64,000 nt of DNA, taken from assembly GCF_000264375.1 (NCBI RefSeq), contig NZ_AJXW01000037.1, forward strand, positions 1-64,000, written 5' to 3'. Shown piece by piece: positions 1 through 8,734 of the stretch. Within the stretch, counting starts at the first letter, position 1. Every line of letters starts with the position of its first letter. The DNA is from Rhodanobacter thiooxydans LCS2. GTDB taxonomy: Bacteria > Pseudomonadota > Gammaproteobacteria > Xanthomonadales > Rhodanobacteraceae. The notes under the pieces are model-generated. The model was given only the letters and a program-made list of their open reading frames with translations. It was not told the origin of the DNA and did not search any database. The position numbers were made by a program, and so were the translations under genes.

Positions 1-984
1 CAACTGCGCTATCTGGTAGCCATCGCCGATTCCGGCCTCAACATCACCCTGGCCGCCGCGCGCGTCCATGCCACCCAGCCCGGCCTGAGCAAACGGCTCA
101 AGCAGCTTGAGGACGAGCTGGGTTTCCAGCTGTTCGTGCGCAAGGGCAAGAGCCTGGACGCGGTGACCCACGCCGGCCAGCACGTGCTGGAACGCGCCCG
201 CATCATCCTCGCCGAAACGGTCAACATCCGCGCGATCGCCGCCAACCTGCGCAACGAGGCGCGCGGCGAACTGCGCATCGCCACCACCCACACCCAGGCC
301 CGCTTCGCCCTGCCCGCCGCGATCGGCGCGCTGAGCCGGAGCTATCCGCAGGTCAGCGTGCACCTGCAGCCGGGCCGCGACAGCGAAGTACTGGCTCAGC
401 TGGAGGCCGGCCGCGTCGACCTGGCGGTGATCAGCACCGCCGGCGCGCCCCCGGCCACGGGCATCGCGCTGCCGGCCTACCGCTGGCACCGGGTAATCGT
501 GGTACCGCAAGGACATCCGCTGGGCGCGGGCGGGCAACCGCCCACGCTCGACCAACTGGCCGCGTTGCCGCTGGTCAGCTACGACTCCTCGCTGAAGCCC
601 GACTCGTCGCTGCGCCGTGCGTTCGAAGCCGTCGACCTGCATCCGCAGATCGCGATGACCGCCGGCGACGCCGACCTGATCAAGACCTACGTGCGCGCGG
701 GCCTGGGCATCGGCGTGCTGGCCGAGATGGCGATGCTGGAAAGCGACACCGACCTGCGCGCGCTGCCGGCCGACCATCTGTTTCCCCAGTGCACGACCTG
801 GATCGTGCTGCGCCGTGAAAGCGTGCTGCGCGAATACGTGCTGGAGTTCATCGCGCAGTTCGCGCCGCACCTGGATCGCCGCGACGTGGTGCGCGCCCTC
901 GCCGCCGACGCCGCGGCAACCGAGTGGCCAGCCGTGCCGCACTGGCGGGAGCGCCCGACCTCCACGCCGCCAGACGCCGCCTGA
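1..984 (+). CDS. cysB: CysB-like LysR-family transcriptional regulator (5' end cut by window)
   Basis: The reading frame is open from base 1 and begins inside the N-terminal winged helix-turn-helix (LRYLVAIADSGLNITLAA, then TQPGLSKRLKQLE), so the true start lies upstream of the window. A LysR substrate-binding domain fills the rest. The long form of the helix (NITLAA) and the weak identity marks fit the CysB/Cbl subgroup, which senses O- or N-acetylserine or sulfate and activates sulfate assimilation genes. The convergent cysJIH operon supports that job, although the palindrome found upstream of cysJ is not a typical CysB site. About 327 residues are visible, near the usual length of CysB. 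Another LysR regulator of sulfur metabolism (Cbl-like) cannot be excluded. Confidence 0.85.
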   Translation, partial: QLRYLVAIADSGLNITLAAARVHATQPGLSKRLKQLEDELGFQLFVRKGKSLDAVTHAGQHVLERARIILAETVNIRAIAANLRNEARGELRIATTHTQARFALPAAIGALSRSYPQVSVHLQPGRDSEVLAQLEAGRVDLAVISTAGAPPATGIALPAYRWHRVIVVPQGHPLGAGGQPPTLDQLAALPLVSYDSSLKPDSSLRRAFEAVDLHPQIAMTAGDADLIKTYVRAGLGIGVLAEMAMLESDTDLRALPADHLFPQCTTWIVLRRESVLREYVLEFIAQFAPHLDRRDVVRALAADAAATEWPAVPHWRERPTSTPPDAA

Positions 985-999
985 ACCGGCGCGTGTCAC

Positions 1000-1078
1000 G
1001 TAGGGCGGGCACCCCCCGCCGCCCTTTCGGCAGCTTTCGACGAAGTGCGGGGAGAGCGGCGGGCGGTGCCCACCCTAC
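1000..1078. repeat. Imperfect inverted repeat between cysB and cysH
   Basis: Arms at 1000-1022 and 1056-1078 are reverse complements over 23 bases with two mismatches, separated by 33 bases. The arm begins GTAGGGCGGGCACC. It lies between two convergent genes, so it may act as a two-way terminator or be a dispersed REP-like element. There is no T-run. Confidence 0.75.
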
Positions 1079-1117
1079 GGCCTTAAGCCGGCCTTGGGGG
1101 AATGGCGCGGAGAGAAC

Positions 1118-1840
1118 CTACGCGATGCTGTGCAATCCGCATTCGCGCTTGAGCCCGAAGAAGCGGGTGTCCTCGGCGTCCATGCCCGGCTCCCAGCGAC
1201 GGGTGGTGTGGCTGTCGCCGATCGAGACATAGCCCTGCTGCCATAGCGGGTGGTACGGCAGGCCGTGGCGTGCGAGGTACTGGCCGATGTCGCGGTCGCT
1301 CCAGTCGGCCAGCGGGTAAAATTTCCAGTGGTCCTGGCGGTGCTCGGCGAAAGCGATCGCCGCCCGGCTGCGCGACTGCCCGCGGCGCAGGCCGGCGAAC
1401 CATCCGACGGCGTGCAGTTCGGCCAGCGCACGCTGCATCGGCTCGACCTTGCGCAGCCGGTTGTAGTGGTCCAGCCCGGTCACGCCCTGCTCCCACAGTC
1501 GCCCGTGGCGCGCTTCCATCCAGGCGGGGCTGAGCGGTGCGCTGTAGACCTTGAGGTTCAGCGCGAGCCGTTCGGTCAGTTCGTCGACGAAACGGTACGT
1601 CTCGGGGAACAGGTAGCCGGTGTCGATCAGCACCACCGGAATGTCCGGCCGCTGGCGGGTCACGAGGTGCAGCGACACCGCCGACTGCGCGCCGAAGCTG
1701 GACGACAGCACGTGCTCGCCGGCGATATGTTCCAGCGCCCACGCCACCCGGCGCTCGGCACTGAACCGGGACAGCATGGCGTTCAGTTCGGCCAGCGCCC
1801 GCGGCTCGTGCGGCGCCTGTTCGAACAGCGCGGCGCTCAT
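1118..1840 (-). CDS. cysH: Phosphoadenylyl-sulfate (PAPS) reductase
   Basis: Thioredoxin-dependent PAPS reductase (240 aa) that reduces activated sulfate to sulfite in the cytoplasm. Visible family signs are the PP-loop-like SSFGAQSAV near residue 47, [10 protein letters not shown] near residue 73, and the C-terminal catalytic cysteine in KRECGLH near residue 235. The extra cysteine pairs that bind the [4Fe-4S] cluster in APS reductases are absent, so PAPS is the expected substrate, which implies an APS kinase (cysC or cysNC) elsewhere. The start codon overlaps the cysI stop by 4 nt (ATGA), so it is the last gene of cysJ-cysI-cysH and probably translationally coupled. Confidence 0.95.
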   Translation of the reverse strand: MSAALFEQAPHEPRALAELNAMLSRFSAERRVAWALEHIAGEHVLSSSFGAQSAVSLHLVTRQRPDIPVVLIDTGYLFPETYRFVDELTERLALNLKVYSAPLSPAWMEARHGRLWEQGVTGLDHYNRLRKVEPMQRALAELHAVGWFAGLRRGQSRSRAAIAFAEHRQDHWKFYPLADWSDRDIGQYLARHGLPYHPLWQQGYVSIGDSHTTRRWEPGMDAEDTRFFGLKRECGLHSIA

Positions 1841-3537
1841 GCCACCAGCTCCGAGGGAATGCGCCGCGACGGCAGCGGCACAAGAATGCCGCCGCGCAGC
1901 AAGAAATCGCCGAAGCCCTCGCCGTCCGCACGTTCGGCGGCGTAGCGCGCGAACAGCGGATCGAGCGCGGCGAGGATCGCCGCTTCATCCACGTTCTCGC
2001 GCCAGACCTGGTTCAGCCGCTGGCCGCTGAAGTCGGCGCCCAGGCGCAGGTCGTAGCGGCCCGGCCCGCGGCCGACCAGCGCGATCTCGCCCAGGTACGG
2101 CCGCGAGCAGCCATTCGGGCAACCAGACAGGCGCAGCAGGATCGGCGCGTCGGCGAGGCCGTGCCGATCGAGCAACGCCTCCAGCTTCGGCAGCAGCGCC
2201 GGCAGGTAGCGCTCGCTTTCAGCCATCGCCAGCCCGCAGGTGGGCAGCGCCACGCAGGCGATCGCGTGGCGGCGGATCGCGCTCTGCTTGCGGTAGCCGT
2301 CCAGCCCATGCTCGCGCACGATCGCGTCGATGCGCCCGCGCTCGTCCGTCGCGACGTTCGCCACGATCACGTTCTGGTTGCAGGTCAGGCGAAAATCGCC
2401 GGTATGCGCCTTCGCCAGCTCGCGCAGGCCGCTGAGCCAGCGCCGTTCGCCCACGTCGGCGAGCCGGCCCGATTCGATGTGCAGGGTGAGATGCCAGCGG
2501 CCGTCGTGGCCTTCGACCCAGCCGTAGCGGTCGCCGTTGTGTTCGAAGCGGTACGCGCGCGGCGCGGCCAGCGCGTAGCCCAGGCGCGCCTCCAGCTCGG
2601 CCTTGAATGCGTCGAGGCCGCGCCGGTCGAGCGTGTATTTCAGCCGTGCGTGCTGGCGTTCGGTGCGATCGCCCCAGTCGCGCTGGATGCCGATCACCGC
2701 CTCGGCCACGCCGAACAATTGTTCCGGCGTGGCGAAGCCGATCACGCTGGCCAGCCGCGGGTAGGTGCTGGCGTCGCCATGGGTGGCGCCCATGCCGCCG
2801 CCGACGGCAAGGTTGAAGCCGCGCAGCGTGCCCTGCTCGACGATTGCGATCAGGCCCAGATCCTGCGCGAACACGTCGATGTCGTTGAGCGGCGGAATCG
2901 CCAGGCCGATCTTGAACTTGCGCGGCAGGTAGGTGGCGCCGTACAGCGGCTCGCTCTCTTCCACGGGATCGCCGTGCAGCTTCTCGCCGTCCAGCCAGAT
3001 CTCGTGATAGGCGCGCGTCTTCGGTGCCAGTTCAGTCGAGAGCCGCGTGGCCCAGGCATACGCCTCGGCATGCGCGGCCGATTCCACCGGGTTCGCCGTG
3101 CTCACCACGTTGCGCACCACGTCGCCGCAGGCGGCGATGGTGGTGGCCAGCGCCTCATGGATCGCCGCGATGGTCGGCTTCAGCTTGCGCTTGATGATGC
3201 CGTGCCACTGGAAGGTTTGTCGCGTGGTGATGCGCAGCGTGCCGCTGGCATGCTCGCGGGCGATGCGGTCGAACACCAGCCACTGCGCCGGCGTCACCAC
3301 GCCACTGGGCAGGCGCGCGCGCAGCATGAAGGCGTAGGCCGGTTCCAGTTTCTGCTTGCGGCGCTCCTCGCGCAGGTCGCGGTCGTCCTGCTGGTAGCTG
3401 CCGTGGAACTTCAGCAGCTTGTTGTCGTCGTCGCCGATCGCGCCGGTGACCGGGTCGGCCAGGCCCTCGGCGATCGTGCCGCGCAAGTGGCGGCTGGCTG
3501 ACTTGATGTGTTCGAGATGAGAGGGTTTCGTACTCAT
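1837..3537 (-). CDS. cysI: NADPH-sulfite reductase hemoprotein (beta) subunit
   Basis: Sulfite reductase beta subunit (566 aa) carrying siroheme and a [4Fe-4S] cluster, which reduces sulfite to sulfide with electrons from CysJ. The N-terminus ([15 protein letters not shown]) and the cluster-ligand motifs [10 protein letters not shown] and SGCPNGC in the C-terminal third are diagnostic. The start at 3537 ([12 protein letters not shown]) is chosen because the longer frame would run back into cysJ. The cysJ stop lies one base upstream of this start, so the two subunits are tightly coupled. Confidence 0.97.
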   Translation of the reverse strand: MSTKPSHLEHIKSASRHLRGTIAEGLADPVTGAIGDDDNKLLKFHGSYQQDDRDLREERRKQKLEPAYAFMLRARLPSGVVTPAQWLVFDRIAREHASGTLRITTRQTFQWHGIIKRKLKPTIAAIHEALATTIAACGDVVRNVVSTANPVESAAHAEAYAWATRLSTELAPKTRAYHEIWLDGEKLHGDPVEESEPLYGATYLPRKFKIGLAIPPLNDIDVFAQDLGLIAIVEQGTLRGFNLAVGGGMGATHGDASTYPRLASVIGFATPEQLFGVAEAVIGIQRDWGDRTERQHARLKYTLDRRGLDAFKAELEARLGYALAAPRAYRFEHNGDRYGWVEGHDGRWHLTLHIESGRLADVGERRWLSGLRELAKAHTGDFRLTCNQNVIVANVATDERGRIDAIVREHGLDGYRKQSAIRRHAIACVALPTCGLAMAESERYLPALLPKLEALLDRHGLADAPILLRLSGCPNGCSRPYLGEIALVGRGPGRYDLRLGADFSGQRLNQVWRENVDEAAILAALDPLFARYAAERADGEGFGDFLLRGGILVPLPSRRIPSELVA

Positions 3538-3538
3538 A

Positions 3539-5344
3539 TCAATAAACATCGCGGGCGTAGCGGCCCTGTTGCAGAAGTTCGCCGAGCCAGGCGTTCGCTT
3601 CGTCGGGCGACTGGTTGCCATGGGCCACGATCACGTCGACCAGTGCGGCGTGCACGTCGCGGGCCATGTGTTTCGCATCGCCGCAGACATAGAGATGCGC
3701 GCCGTTCTTCAGCCACGCATGCAGTTCGGCGCCGTGCTCATGCAGGCGATCCTGTACATAGGTTTTGTGTTCCGCGTCCCGCGAGAACGCCAGGTCGAGC
3801 CGGTGCAGCGAACCGTCCTGCAACGCCTGCTGCCACTCCACCTGATAGAGGAAATCGCTGGCAAAGTGGCGGTTGCCGAAGAACAGCCAGTTGCGGCCCG
3901 TGGCACCGCTTTCGCGCCGTTCCTGCAGGAACGCGCGGAACGGCGCCACCCCGGTGCCCGGCCCGATCATGATGATGTCGCGCGAACCGTCGGCCGGCAG
4001 GCGGAAGCGCTCGTTCGACTCGATGAATACCGGCAGCTTGCTGTCCTCGTCGGTCGCGGCAAGCAACGAGGAGGCGGCGCCCCAGTGCGTGCTGCCGTGC
4101 GCTTGGTAATCCACCACGGCCACGGTCAGGTGCACCTCCTCGCCCACCGCCTTCGTGCTGGAGGCAATCGAGTACAGCCGCGGCGCCAGTGGCCGCAGCG
4201 TCGCGAGCAGCGTCTCGGGTTGCCATGTCGCCGGGTAGCGGCGCAGCAGGTCGATCGGCTGCTCGTCGGCCAGCACCGCCGCGAACTGCGCCGATTGCTC
4301 CGGCTGCAGCAGCCGGGCCAGTTCGTCGTGGCCGCCGGCGGTCGCCAGCGCACTGATGAAGCCGCGGTGCAGCCGGGTGATCTCGCGCTCGCGGCCCAGC
4401 CACTGCCGCAGCGGCAACGCGCGCTGCTGATGGGTCACCGGCTGCGCGCCGTCCAGCTGCAGTGCTTCCAGCCATTGCTCGACCAGTGCCGACGGATTGT
4501 GCGGCCACACGCCCAGCGCATCGCCCGGCTGGTAGTGCAGGCCGGAGCCTTCCAGCGACAGCTCGACATGGCGCACGTCGCGCGCGCTGTCGCGCGCCAC
4601 GATGCGCTGGTTGGCCAGCACGGTCGCGGCGAACGGCTGTTCGCGCGACCAGGCGCTGCGGCTCGGCACCACGTGCAGCGGGGTCGCCCGCGCCGGCGCG
4701 CCGGCCTGCCGCAGCCGCTCCCGCGCCTGCTCCAGCGCCTGCTCCACCCACGGCGCGGCGACGGCCTCGATCTCCACGTCCGCTTCGCCGAAGGAAGCGA
4801 GGCGGCTGCCGCCCAGCTCGGCCAGGCGGGCGTCGAGCTGGCGCCCGATCGTGCAGAACTGCGGGTAGCTCGAATCGCCCAGCCCCAGCACGGCGAACTG
4901 CAGCGCGGGCAGTTTCGGCGCGCGTTTGCCGCTGATGAACTCGAACAGGCCGCGCGCGTCGTCTGGCGGCTCACCGTCGCCCTGGGTGCTGATCACCAGC
5001 AGCAGATGGCGCTCCTGCGCCAGCTCGCGCTGCGGGTAGGCATCGGCACGCAGTAGCCGCACCGGCAGGCCAGCTGCCTCGCCACGACTGGCCAGCTGCT
5101 CGGCGATGCGCTTCGCATTGCCGGTCTGGCTGCCATAGACGATCGTCAGCCGACTGGCCGGTTGCCCCGCCGGTGCGGGAGTCGCCACGCCGCCGCGTTG
5201 CACCTGCTCGGCCTGCGCCGCACTCCACGCGGCGATCCAGTACAGCTGGGCGGCAGTCAGGCTTTCCAGCTCCCAGGTCAGCCTGGCCAGCTTGTCCGCA
5301 TCGAGGCTTGGCGCTGGAAGGTTCGGCACGACGACGGTATTCAC
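3539..5344 (-). CDS. cysJ: NADPH-sulfite reductase flavoprotein (alpha) subunit
   Basis: Flavoprotein of sulfite reductase (601 aa with a GTG start), delivering NADPH electrons through FAD and FMN to CysI. It has an N-terminal flavodoxin domain ([14 protein letters not shown]), then an FAD-binding ferredoxin-reductase domain ([24 protein letters not shown]) and the NADPH-binding C-terminus ending in ARDVY. The GTG at 5344 is chosen because GGAG sits five bases upstream, the N-terminus then lines up with CysJ proteins, and the length matches the roughly 600 aa family norm. A longer in-frame extension to 5521 has no family support and would overlap the divergent gene. Confidence 0.95.
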   Translation of the reverse strand: MNTVVVPNLPAPSLDADKLARLTWELESLTAAQLYWIAAWSAAQAEQVQRGGVATPAPAGQPASRLTIVYGSQTGNAKRIAEQLASRGEAAGLPVRLLRADAYPQRELAQERHLLLVISTQGDGEPPDDARGLFEFISGKRAPKLPALQFAVLGLGDSSYPQFCTIGRQLDARLAELGGSRLASFGEADVEIEAVAAPWVEQALEQARERLRQAGAPARATPLHVVPSRSAWSREQPFAATVLANQRIVARDSARDVRHVELSLEGSGLHYQPGDALGVWPHNPSALVEQWLEALQLDGAQPVTHQQRALPLRQWLGREREITRLHRGFISALATAGGHDELARLLQPEQSAQFAAVLADEQPIDLLRRYPATWQPETLLATLRPLAPRLYSIASSTKAVGEEVHLTVAVVDYQAHGSTHWGAASSLLAATDEDSKLPVFIESNERFRLPADGSRDIIMIGPGTGVAPFRAFLQERRESGATGRNWLFFGNRHFASDFLYQVEWQQALQDGSLHRLDLAFSRDAEHKTYVQDRLHEHGAELHAWLKNGAHLYVCGDAKHMARDVHAALVDVIVAHGNQSPDEANAWLGELLQQGRYARDVY

Positions 5345-5356
5345 GGTGACTCCATC

Positions 5357-5382
5357 TGGACGTCTATACTTCTCGACGTCCA
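5357..5382. promoter_or_regulatory. Palindromic operator candidate in the cysJ / exporter divergent promoter region
   Basis: Perfect inverted repeat TGGACGTC (5357-5364), 10-base spacer, GACGTCCA (5375-5382). The spacer holds a plus-strand -10-like TATACT (5365-5370), and on the minus strand TATAGA (5368-5363) overlaps it. A single factor bound here would touch both divergent promoters. Each arm contains GACGTC, close to the enterobacterial met box core AGACGTCT, but nothing in the window says whether MetJ exists in this organism. Confidence 0.5.
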
Positions 5383-5514
5383 AATTATTTTTTAACCGCA
5401 GGATCCGGAAAGGATATGTCGACATGTACTTATGCCGAGGGCTTATTTCCGCGCAATGAGCCCGTTCCCGATACTTGCTACACTTCCGTATCGCGCACGG
5501 ATGCCCCACCGCCC

Positions 5515-6267
5515 ATGCCACCGTTGTCCGAATTCCTCACCTTCGCCGCCGTGGGCGCACTCGCCCAGCTGGTCGATGGTGCGTTGGGTATGGCTTACGG
5601 CGTCGTCTCCGCGGCGATGCTGCTGGGGCTGGGCCTGCCGCCGGCAGTGGCCAGCGCGAGCGTGCATTACGCGGAGACTTTCACTTGCGGCGCCTCCGGC
5701 CTCAGCCATCTCGCGGCCGGCAACGTGCGACGACAGCTGTTCTGGACGCTGGCCATTCCCGGCGCCATCGGTGCGGTGATCGGCGCCTATGTGGTCATCC
5801 ACGTCCCGGCCGACGGGATGCGGCTGGCGCTCACCATCTACATGCTGGGCATGGGCGTATTCCTGCTGTGGCGGGCGACCCGGCCCGACCGTGGCCACGA
5901 CGACGTGGTGCCGCGCGCCACTCGCCCGCTGGGGCTGGTCGCCGGCTTTGCCGATGCCGTGGCCGGCGGCGGCTGGAGCGCGCTGACCGTGACTACTCTG
6001 GTCGCCCGCGGCGCCACGCCGCGCACGGTGATCGGCACCGTGCACCTGGCCAAGTGCGTGGTCAGCGCCGCCGCCAGCGTCAGCTTCCTGCTGCATCTTG
6101 GCGCCGCCCATGGCACGGCCGTGCTGGGCCTGATCGTTGGTGGTATGGCCGCCGCCCCGCTGGGCGCCCTGCTGGTCCGGCGCATGCCGGCCCGGGCCGC
6201 GACCCTGCTGGCCGCCACCGCCGTGCTCGCGCTGGGGCTCAGCAACGTGGTGAAGGCGTTGCACTGA
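5515..6267 (+). CDS. TSUP-family (TauE/SafE) membrane exporter, likely for sulfite or a related sulfur anion
   Basis: Integral membrane protein of about 250 aa with eight or so hydrophobic segments and the two TSUP repeats (AQLVDGALGMAYGV near the N-terminus, GFADAVAGGGWSALT in the second half). Family members move sulfite, sulfoacetate or other small organosulfur anions. Its divergent position next to sulfite reductase suggests sulfite export or overflow control, which is inference. Start: the ATG at 5515 puts the first membrane helix right after a short hydrophilic end, as in relatives. An in-frame ATG at 5416 has GGAAAGG close upstream and would add 33 residues without family support. Confidence 0.85.
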   Translation: MPPLSEFLTFAAVGALAQLVDGALGMAYGVVSAAMLLGLGLPPAVASASVHYAETFTCGASGLSHLAAGNVRRQLFWTLAIPGAIGAVIGAYVVIHVPADGMRLALTIYMLGMGVFLLWRATRPDRGHDDVVPRATRPLGLVAGFADAVAGGGWSALTVTTLVARGATPRTVIGTVHLAKCVVSAAASVSFLLHLGAAHGTAVLGLIVGGMAAAPLGALLVRRMPARAATLLAATAVLALGLSNVVKALH

Positions 6268-6289
6268 CGTCGCCGGCAGCGGTCACCGC

Positions 6290-6301
6290 TACAATGCGCG
6301 C
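6290..6301 (+). promoter_or_regulatory. -10 element immediately before the uL16 hydroxylase start
   Basis: TACAAT (6290-6295) ends six bases before the ATG at 6302, and no Shine-Dalgarno-like sequence precedes that ATG. Transcription starting about seven bases after the -10 would begin on or next to the start codon, giving a leaderless message. A -35 element is not convincing. Confidence 0.4.
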
Positions 6302-7495
6302 ATGACCAAGCCAGCCTCCTTTCCGATCGAAGTCCGCGGCTCCGCGAAGCAGCCGCTGGGCATGCCGCCTGCCCGCTTCCTGCGCGACTACTGGCAGAAG
6401 CGCCCGCTGCTGGTCCGCCACGCCTTCCCCGGCTTCCAGCCGCCGCTGCAGCCGGACGACCTGGCCGGCCTGGCCTGCGAGCCGACGGCGCTGGCGCGGC
6501 TGATCGTGCGCGACACGAAGCGCGACCGCTGGCAGGTCAAGTCCGGCCCGCTCGACGAAGCCGACTTCGCCCGCACGCCCGACCATGACTGGACCTTGCT
6601 GGTGCAGGACGTCGACAAGTGGGACGCGGACGTGGCGCAGCTGCTGGAGCACTTCCGCTTCCTGCCGAGCTGGCGGGTGGACGACGTGATGGTGTCCTAC
6701 GCCGAGCCGGGCGGCGGGGTCGGCGCCCACATCGACCAGTACGATGTGTTCCTGATCCAGGGCCTGGGCCAGCGCCACTGGGCGATCAGCGACGATCCGC
6801 TGGCGCCGAAGGCGTTCCGCCACGACGTGGAACTGAAGCAGCTGGTGCAGTTCGAGCCGACCCACGAATGGCTGCTGGAACCGGGCGACATGCTGTACCT
6901 GCCGCCCGGCGTGCCGCACGACGGGGTAGCCTTCGGCGGACCGTGCATGACCTTCTCCGTCGGCATGCGCGCGCCGTCGCAGGCCGAGCTGACCGGCGAC
7001 CTCGCCGACTACATCGCCGAACACCTGCCGGAGGAACTGCGCTACGCCGACCCGGACCTGAAGCCGGCCACCGCGGGCGGCGAGATCGACCGCGCCGCGA
7101 TCGAGCGCCTGAAGGATGCGCTGCCGTTTGCCGCCGCCCTGCGCGACGACCTGCTGCGCGACTGGTTCGGCCGCTTCATCACCCGCTACCGCAGCGCACA
7201 GGCACCCGCTGCACCCGACAAGCGGCTGAGCGAGGCCGCGCTGGCCAGGCAGCTCGATGCCGGTGCGCGGCTGCTGCGCCATCCATGGTCGCGGCTGGCG
7301 TGGAGTCGCGGCAAGTCCGGCTGCACGTTGTACGCCAACGGCCAGGCCTATCCGGCCACGCCGGCGCTGGCGCAGCGGCTGTGCGAACAGCGCACGCTCA
7401 GCGTCGAGCGCAAGCCCGACGCCGTCGAACGCGCCCTGCTGCTGGCCCTGGTCAACGATGGTCACCTGCTGCCGCGCAAACACCGCCGCCGATGA
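6302..7495 (+). CDS. roxA: Ribosomal protein uL16 3-hydroxylase (JmjC/cupin oxygenase, RoxA/YcfD family)
   Basis: Fe(II)/2-oxoglutarate-dependent oxygenase (397 aa) of the family that hydroxylates an arginine of ribosomal protein uL16. The metal-binding triad is visible: H143 and D145 in GAHIDQYDVF, and H206 in PPGVPHDG. The N-terminal core is a JmjC-type cupin, followed by the helical dimerisation region and the C-terminal winged-helix region typical of YcfD. Its stop overlaps the start of the next gene (ATGA at 7492-7495). It lies just before the 2-oxoglutarate dehydrogenase genes, which consume its cosubstrate; any functional link is speculation. Confidence 0.9.
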   Translation: MTKPASFPIEVRGSAKQPLGMPPARFLRDYWQKRPLLVRHAFPGFQPPLQPDDLAGLACEPTALARLIVRDTKRDRWQVKSGPLDEADFARTPDHDWTLLVQDVDKWDADVAQLLEHFRFLPSWRVDDVMVSYAEPGGGVGAHIDQYDVFLIQGLGQRHWAISDDPLAPKAFRHDVELKQLVQFEPTHEWLLEPGDMLYLPPGVPHDGVAFGGPCMTFSVGMRAPSQAELTGDLADYIAEHLPEELRYADPDLKPATAGGEIDRAAIERLKDALPFAAALRDDLLRDWFGRFITRYRSAQAPAAPDKRLSEAALARQLDAGARLLRHPWSRLAWSRGKSGCTLYANGQAYPATPALAQRLCEQRTLSVERKPDAVERALLLALVNDGHLLPRKHRRR

Positions 7496-8442
7496 AGCTG
7501 CAGGACTTCCACGTCGAGATCGCCGACTGGTCGCGCGCCGAGCAGCGCAGCGCCCTGCTCGACCTGCGCGAGGTGGTGTTCATCCGCGAACAGGGCGTGT
7601 CCGAACAGCGCGAGCGCGACGGGCTGGACGCGGACTGCTGGCACGTGCTGGCACGCGACGAGGCCGGCCAGCCGATCGGCTGCGGCCGGCTCACCCCGGC
7701 GCACAAGATCGGCCGCATGGCCGTGCTGCGGGAATGGCGCGGCCGCGGCGTCGGCGTGGTGCTGCTGCGTGAACTGGTGGCCCGCGCCCGCGCGCAGGGC
7801 TGGCCGGAAGTGGCGCTGGACGCCCAGGTCAGCGCGCTCGGTTTCTACCAGCGCGAGGGTTTCGTAGCGCACGGCGAGGAGTTCGAGGACGCCGGGCTGA
7901 TGCACCGGGCGATGCGCCTGTCGCTGTCCGCAGCGGCGGAGGAAGCCGCCCCGCCGCGCGACATCGACGCGCTGCCGGCCGGCACCCGCAGCGAGACCGC
8001 CGCCGCCCGCCTGCAACTGCTGGCCGACGCACGCCACCAGCTGTCCATCCACCTGCCGCTGCTGGGCAGCGACAGCTACGCCAGCGCGGAAGAACTGGCC
8101 GAGCTGCGCCGCATCGCGACTTCCGGCCGCGGTGCGCTGATCCGTATCCTGCTGCACGATCCGGCCGCCGCCCTGCGCAACGACCACCGACTGGTCGCGC
8201 TGGCGCAGCGCCTGCCCAGCTCGATCCAGGTGCGCACACCGGTGGAGGAAGCCGACCGCGCCAGCATCTCGGCCTGCCTGCTCAACGATGCCGGCGGCTA
8301 TCTGTTCCTGCCCGAGGCAGACCGCCCGCAGGGCCGCGCCGCGCGCCGCGACCGCGCCAGCCAGGCGCCGCTGCAGCAGCACTTCGACGAGCTGTGGGAG
8401 CGCGCCGAACGGGCCAGCGAGTTGCAGGCGCTGGGCCTTTAG
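7492..8442 (+). CDS. GNAT-family N-acetyltransferase fused to a DUF7931-type C-terminal domain
   Basis: 316 aa protein with two parts. Residues about 1-145 are a GNAT acyltransferase close to the ElaA/YjcF type (REVVFIREQGV, GRMAVLREWRGRGVGVVLL as the acetyl-CoA pyrophosphate loop, and ALGFYQREGFVAHGEEF). Residues about 165-316 match the arrangement of DUF7931, a phospholipase D-like region found mainly in this bacterial order (LLADARHQLSIHLPLLGSDSY, LLHDPAAALRNDHRLVALAQ). The substrate is unknown. The start overlaps the preceding stop by 4 nt, so the two genes are probably cotranslated. Confidence 0.85.
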   Translation: MKLQDFHVEIADWSRAEQRSALLDLREVVFIREQGVSEQRERDGLDADCWHVLARDEAGQPIGCGRLTPAHKIGRMAVLREWRGRGVGVVLLRELVARARAQGWPEVALDAQVSALGFYQREGFVAHGEEFEDAGLMHRAMRLSLSAAAEEAAPPRDIDALPAGTRSETAAARLQLLADARHQLSIHLPLLGSDSYASAEELAELRRIATSGRGALIRILLHDPAAALRNDHRLVALAQRLPSSIQVRTPVEEADRASISACLLNDAGGYLFLPEADRPQGRAARRDRASQAPLQQHFDELWERAERASELQALGL

Positions 8443-8583
8443 CCGGGCCGGTCGAGCGGACGTTCAGCCGGCTGCCATGGCGCCGGACGCCGCAAATCGC
8501 GGGAAACCGCCGGGTGCGACAAAACACGCCTTAGACCATCGTCGGAGATGCCTGCCGAAAGGGCGTTCCCGGCAGCCCGCAGC

Positions 8584-8614
8584 TTGCCGCGTCGCAGCAG
8601 CCAAAGGCTATAAT
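8584..8614 (+). promoter_or_regulatory. sigma70-type promoter candidate for sucAB-lpd
   Basis: TTGCCG (8584-8589), 19-base spacer, consensus TATAAT (8609-8614). This predicts transcription from about 8621, leaving a leader of roughly 115 bases before the sucA GTG. Confidence 0.6.
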
Positions 8615-8631
8615 CGTCAGGATTCTCCCCA

Positions 8632-8734
8632 GCCATCCGTATGGGCGACCGGTCGGGCTTGAAAACCGGACGGAAGCCGCGACCTCAAAGGTCACACGGA
8701 TGGCCGCAAGCCTCCCTTCCCTGCCGGTGGTGAT
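8632..8734 (+). ncRNA. Candidate structured 5' leader (cis-regulatory RNA) of sucA
   Basis: Three nested pairings are readable. A closing stem joins GCCATCCGT (8632-8640) to ACGGATGGC (8696-8704), nine perfect pairs. Inside it are CCGGT (8649-8653) with ACCGG (8665-8669), and GACCT (8681-8685) with AGGTC (8689-8693) around a CAA loop. Together they form a three-way junction about 30 bases before the start codon. The 3' strand of the second stem could instead pair with CCGGT at 8724-8728, beside the likely ribosome site, giving a simple switch model. Predicted sucA and sucA-II motifs are known in other proteobacteria; membership of this leader is untested. Confidence 0.5.

Noticed and set aside
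6619-7491. In-frame upstream extension of the GNAT gene through roxA
   Set aside because: The extension is the shifted frame of roxA; the GNAT domain starts exactly at the ATG at 7492.
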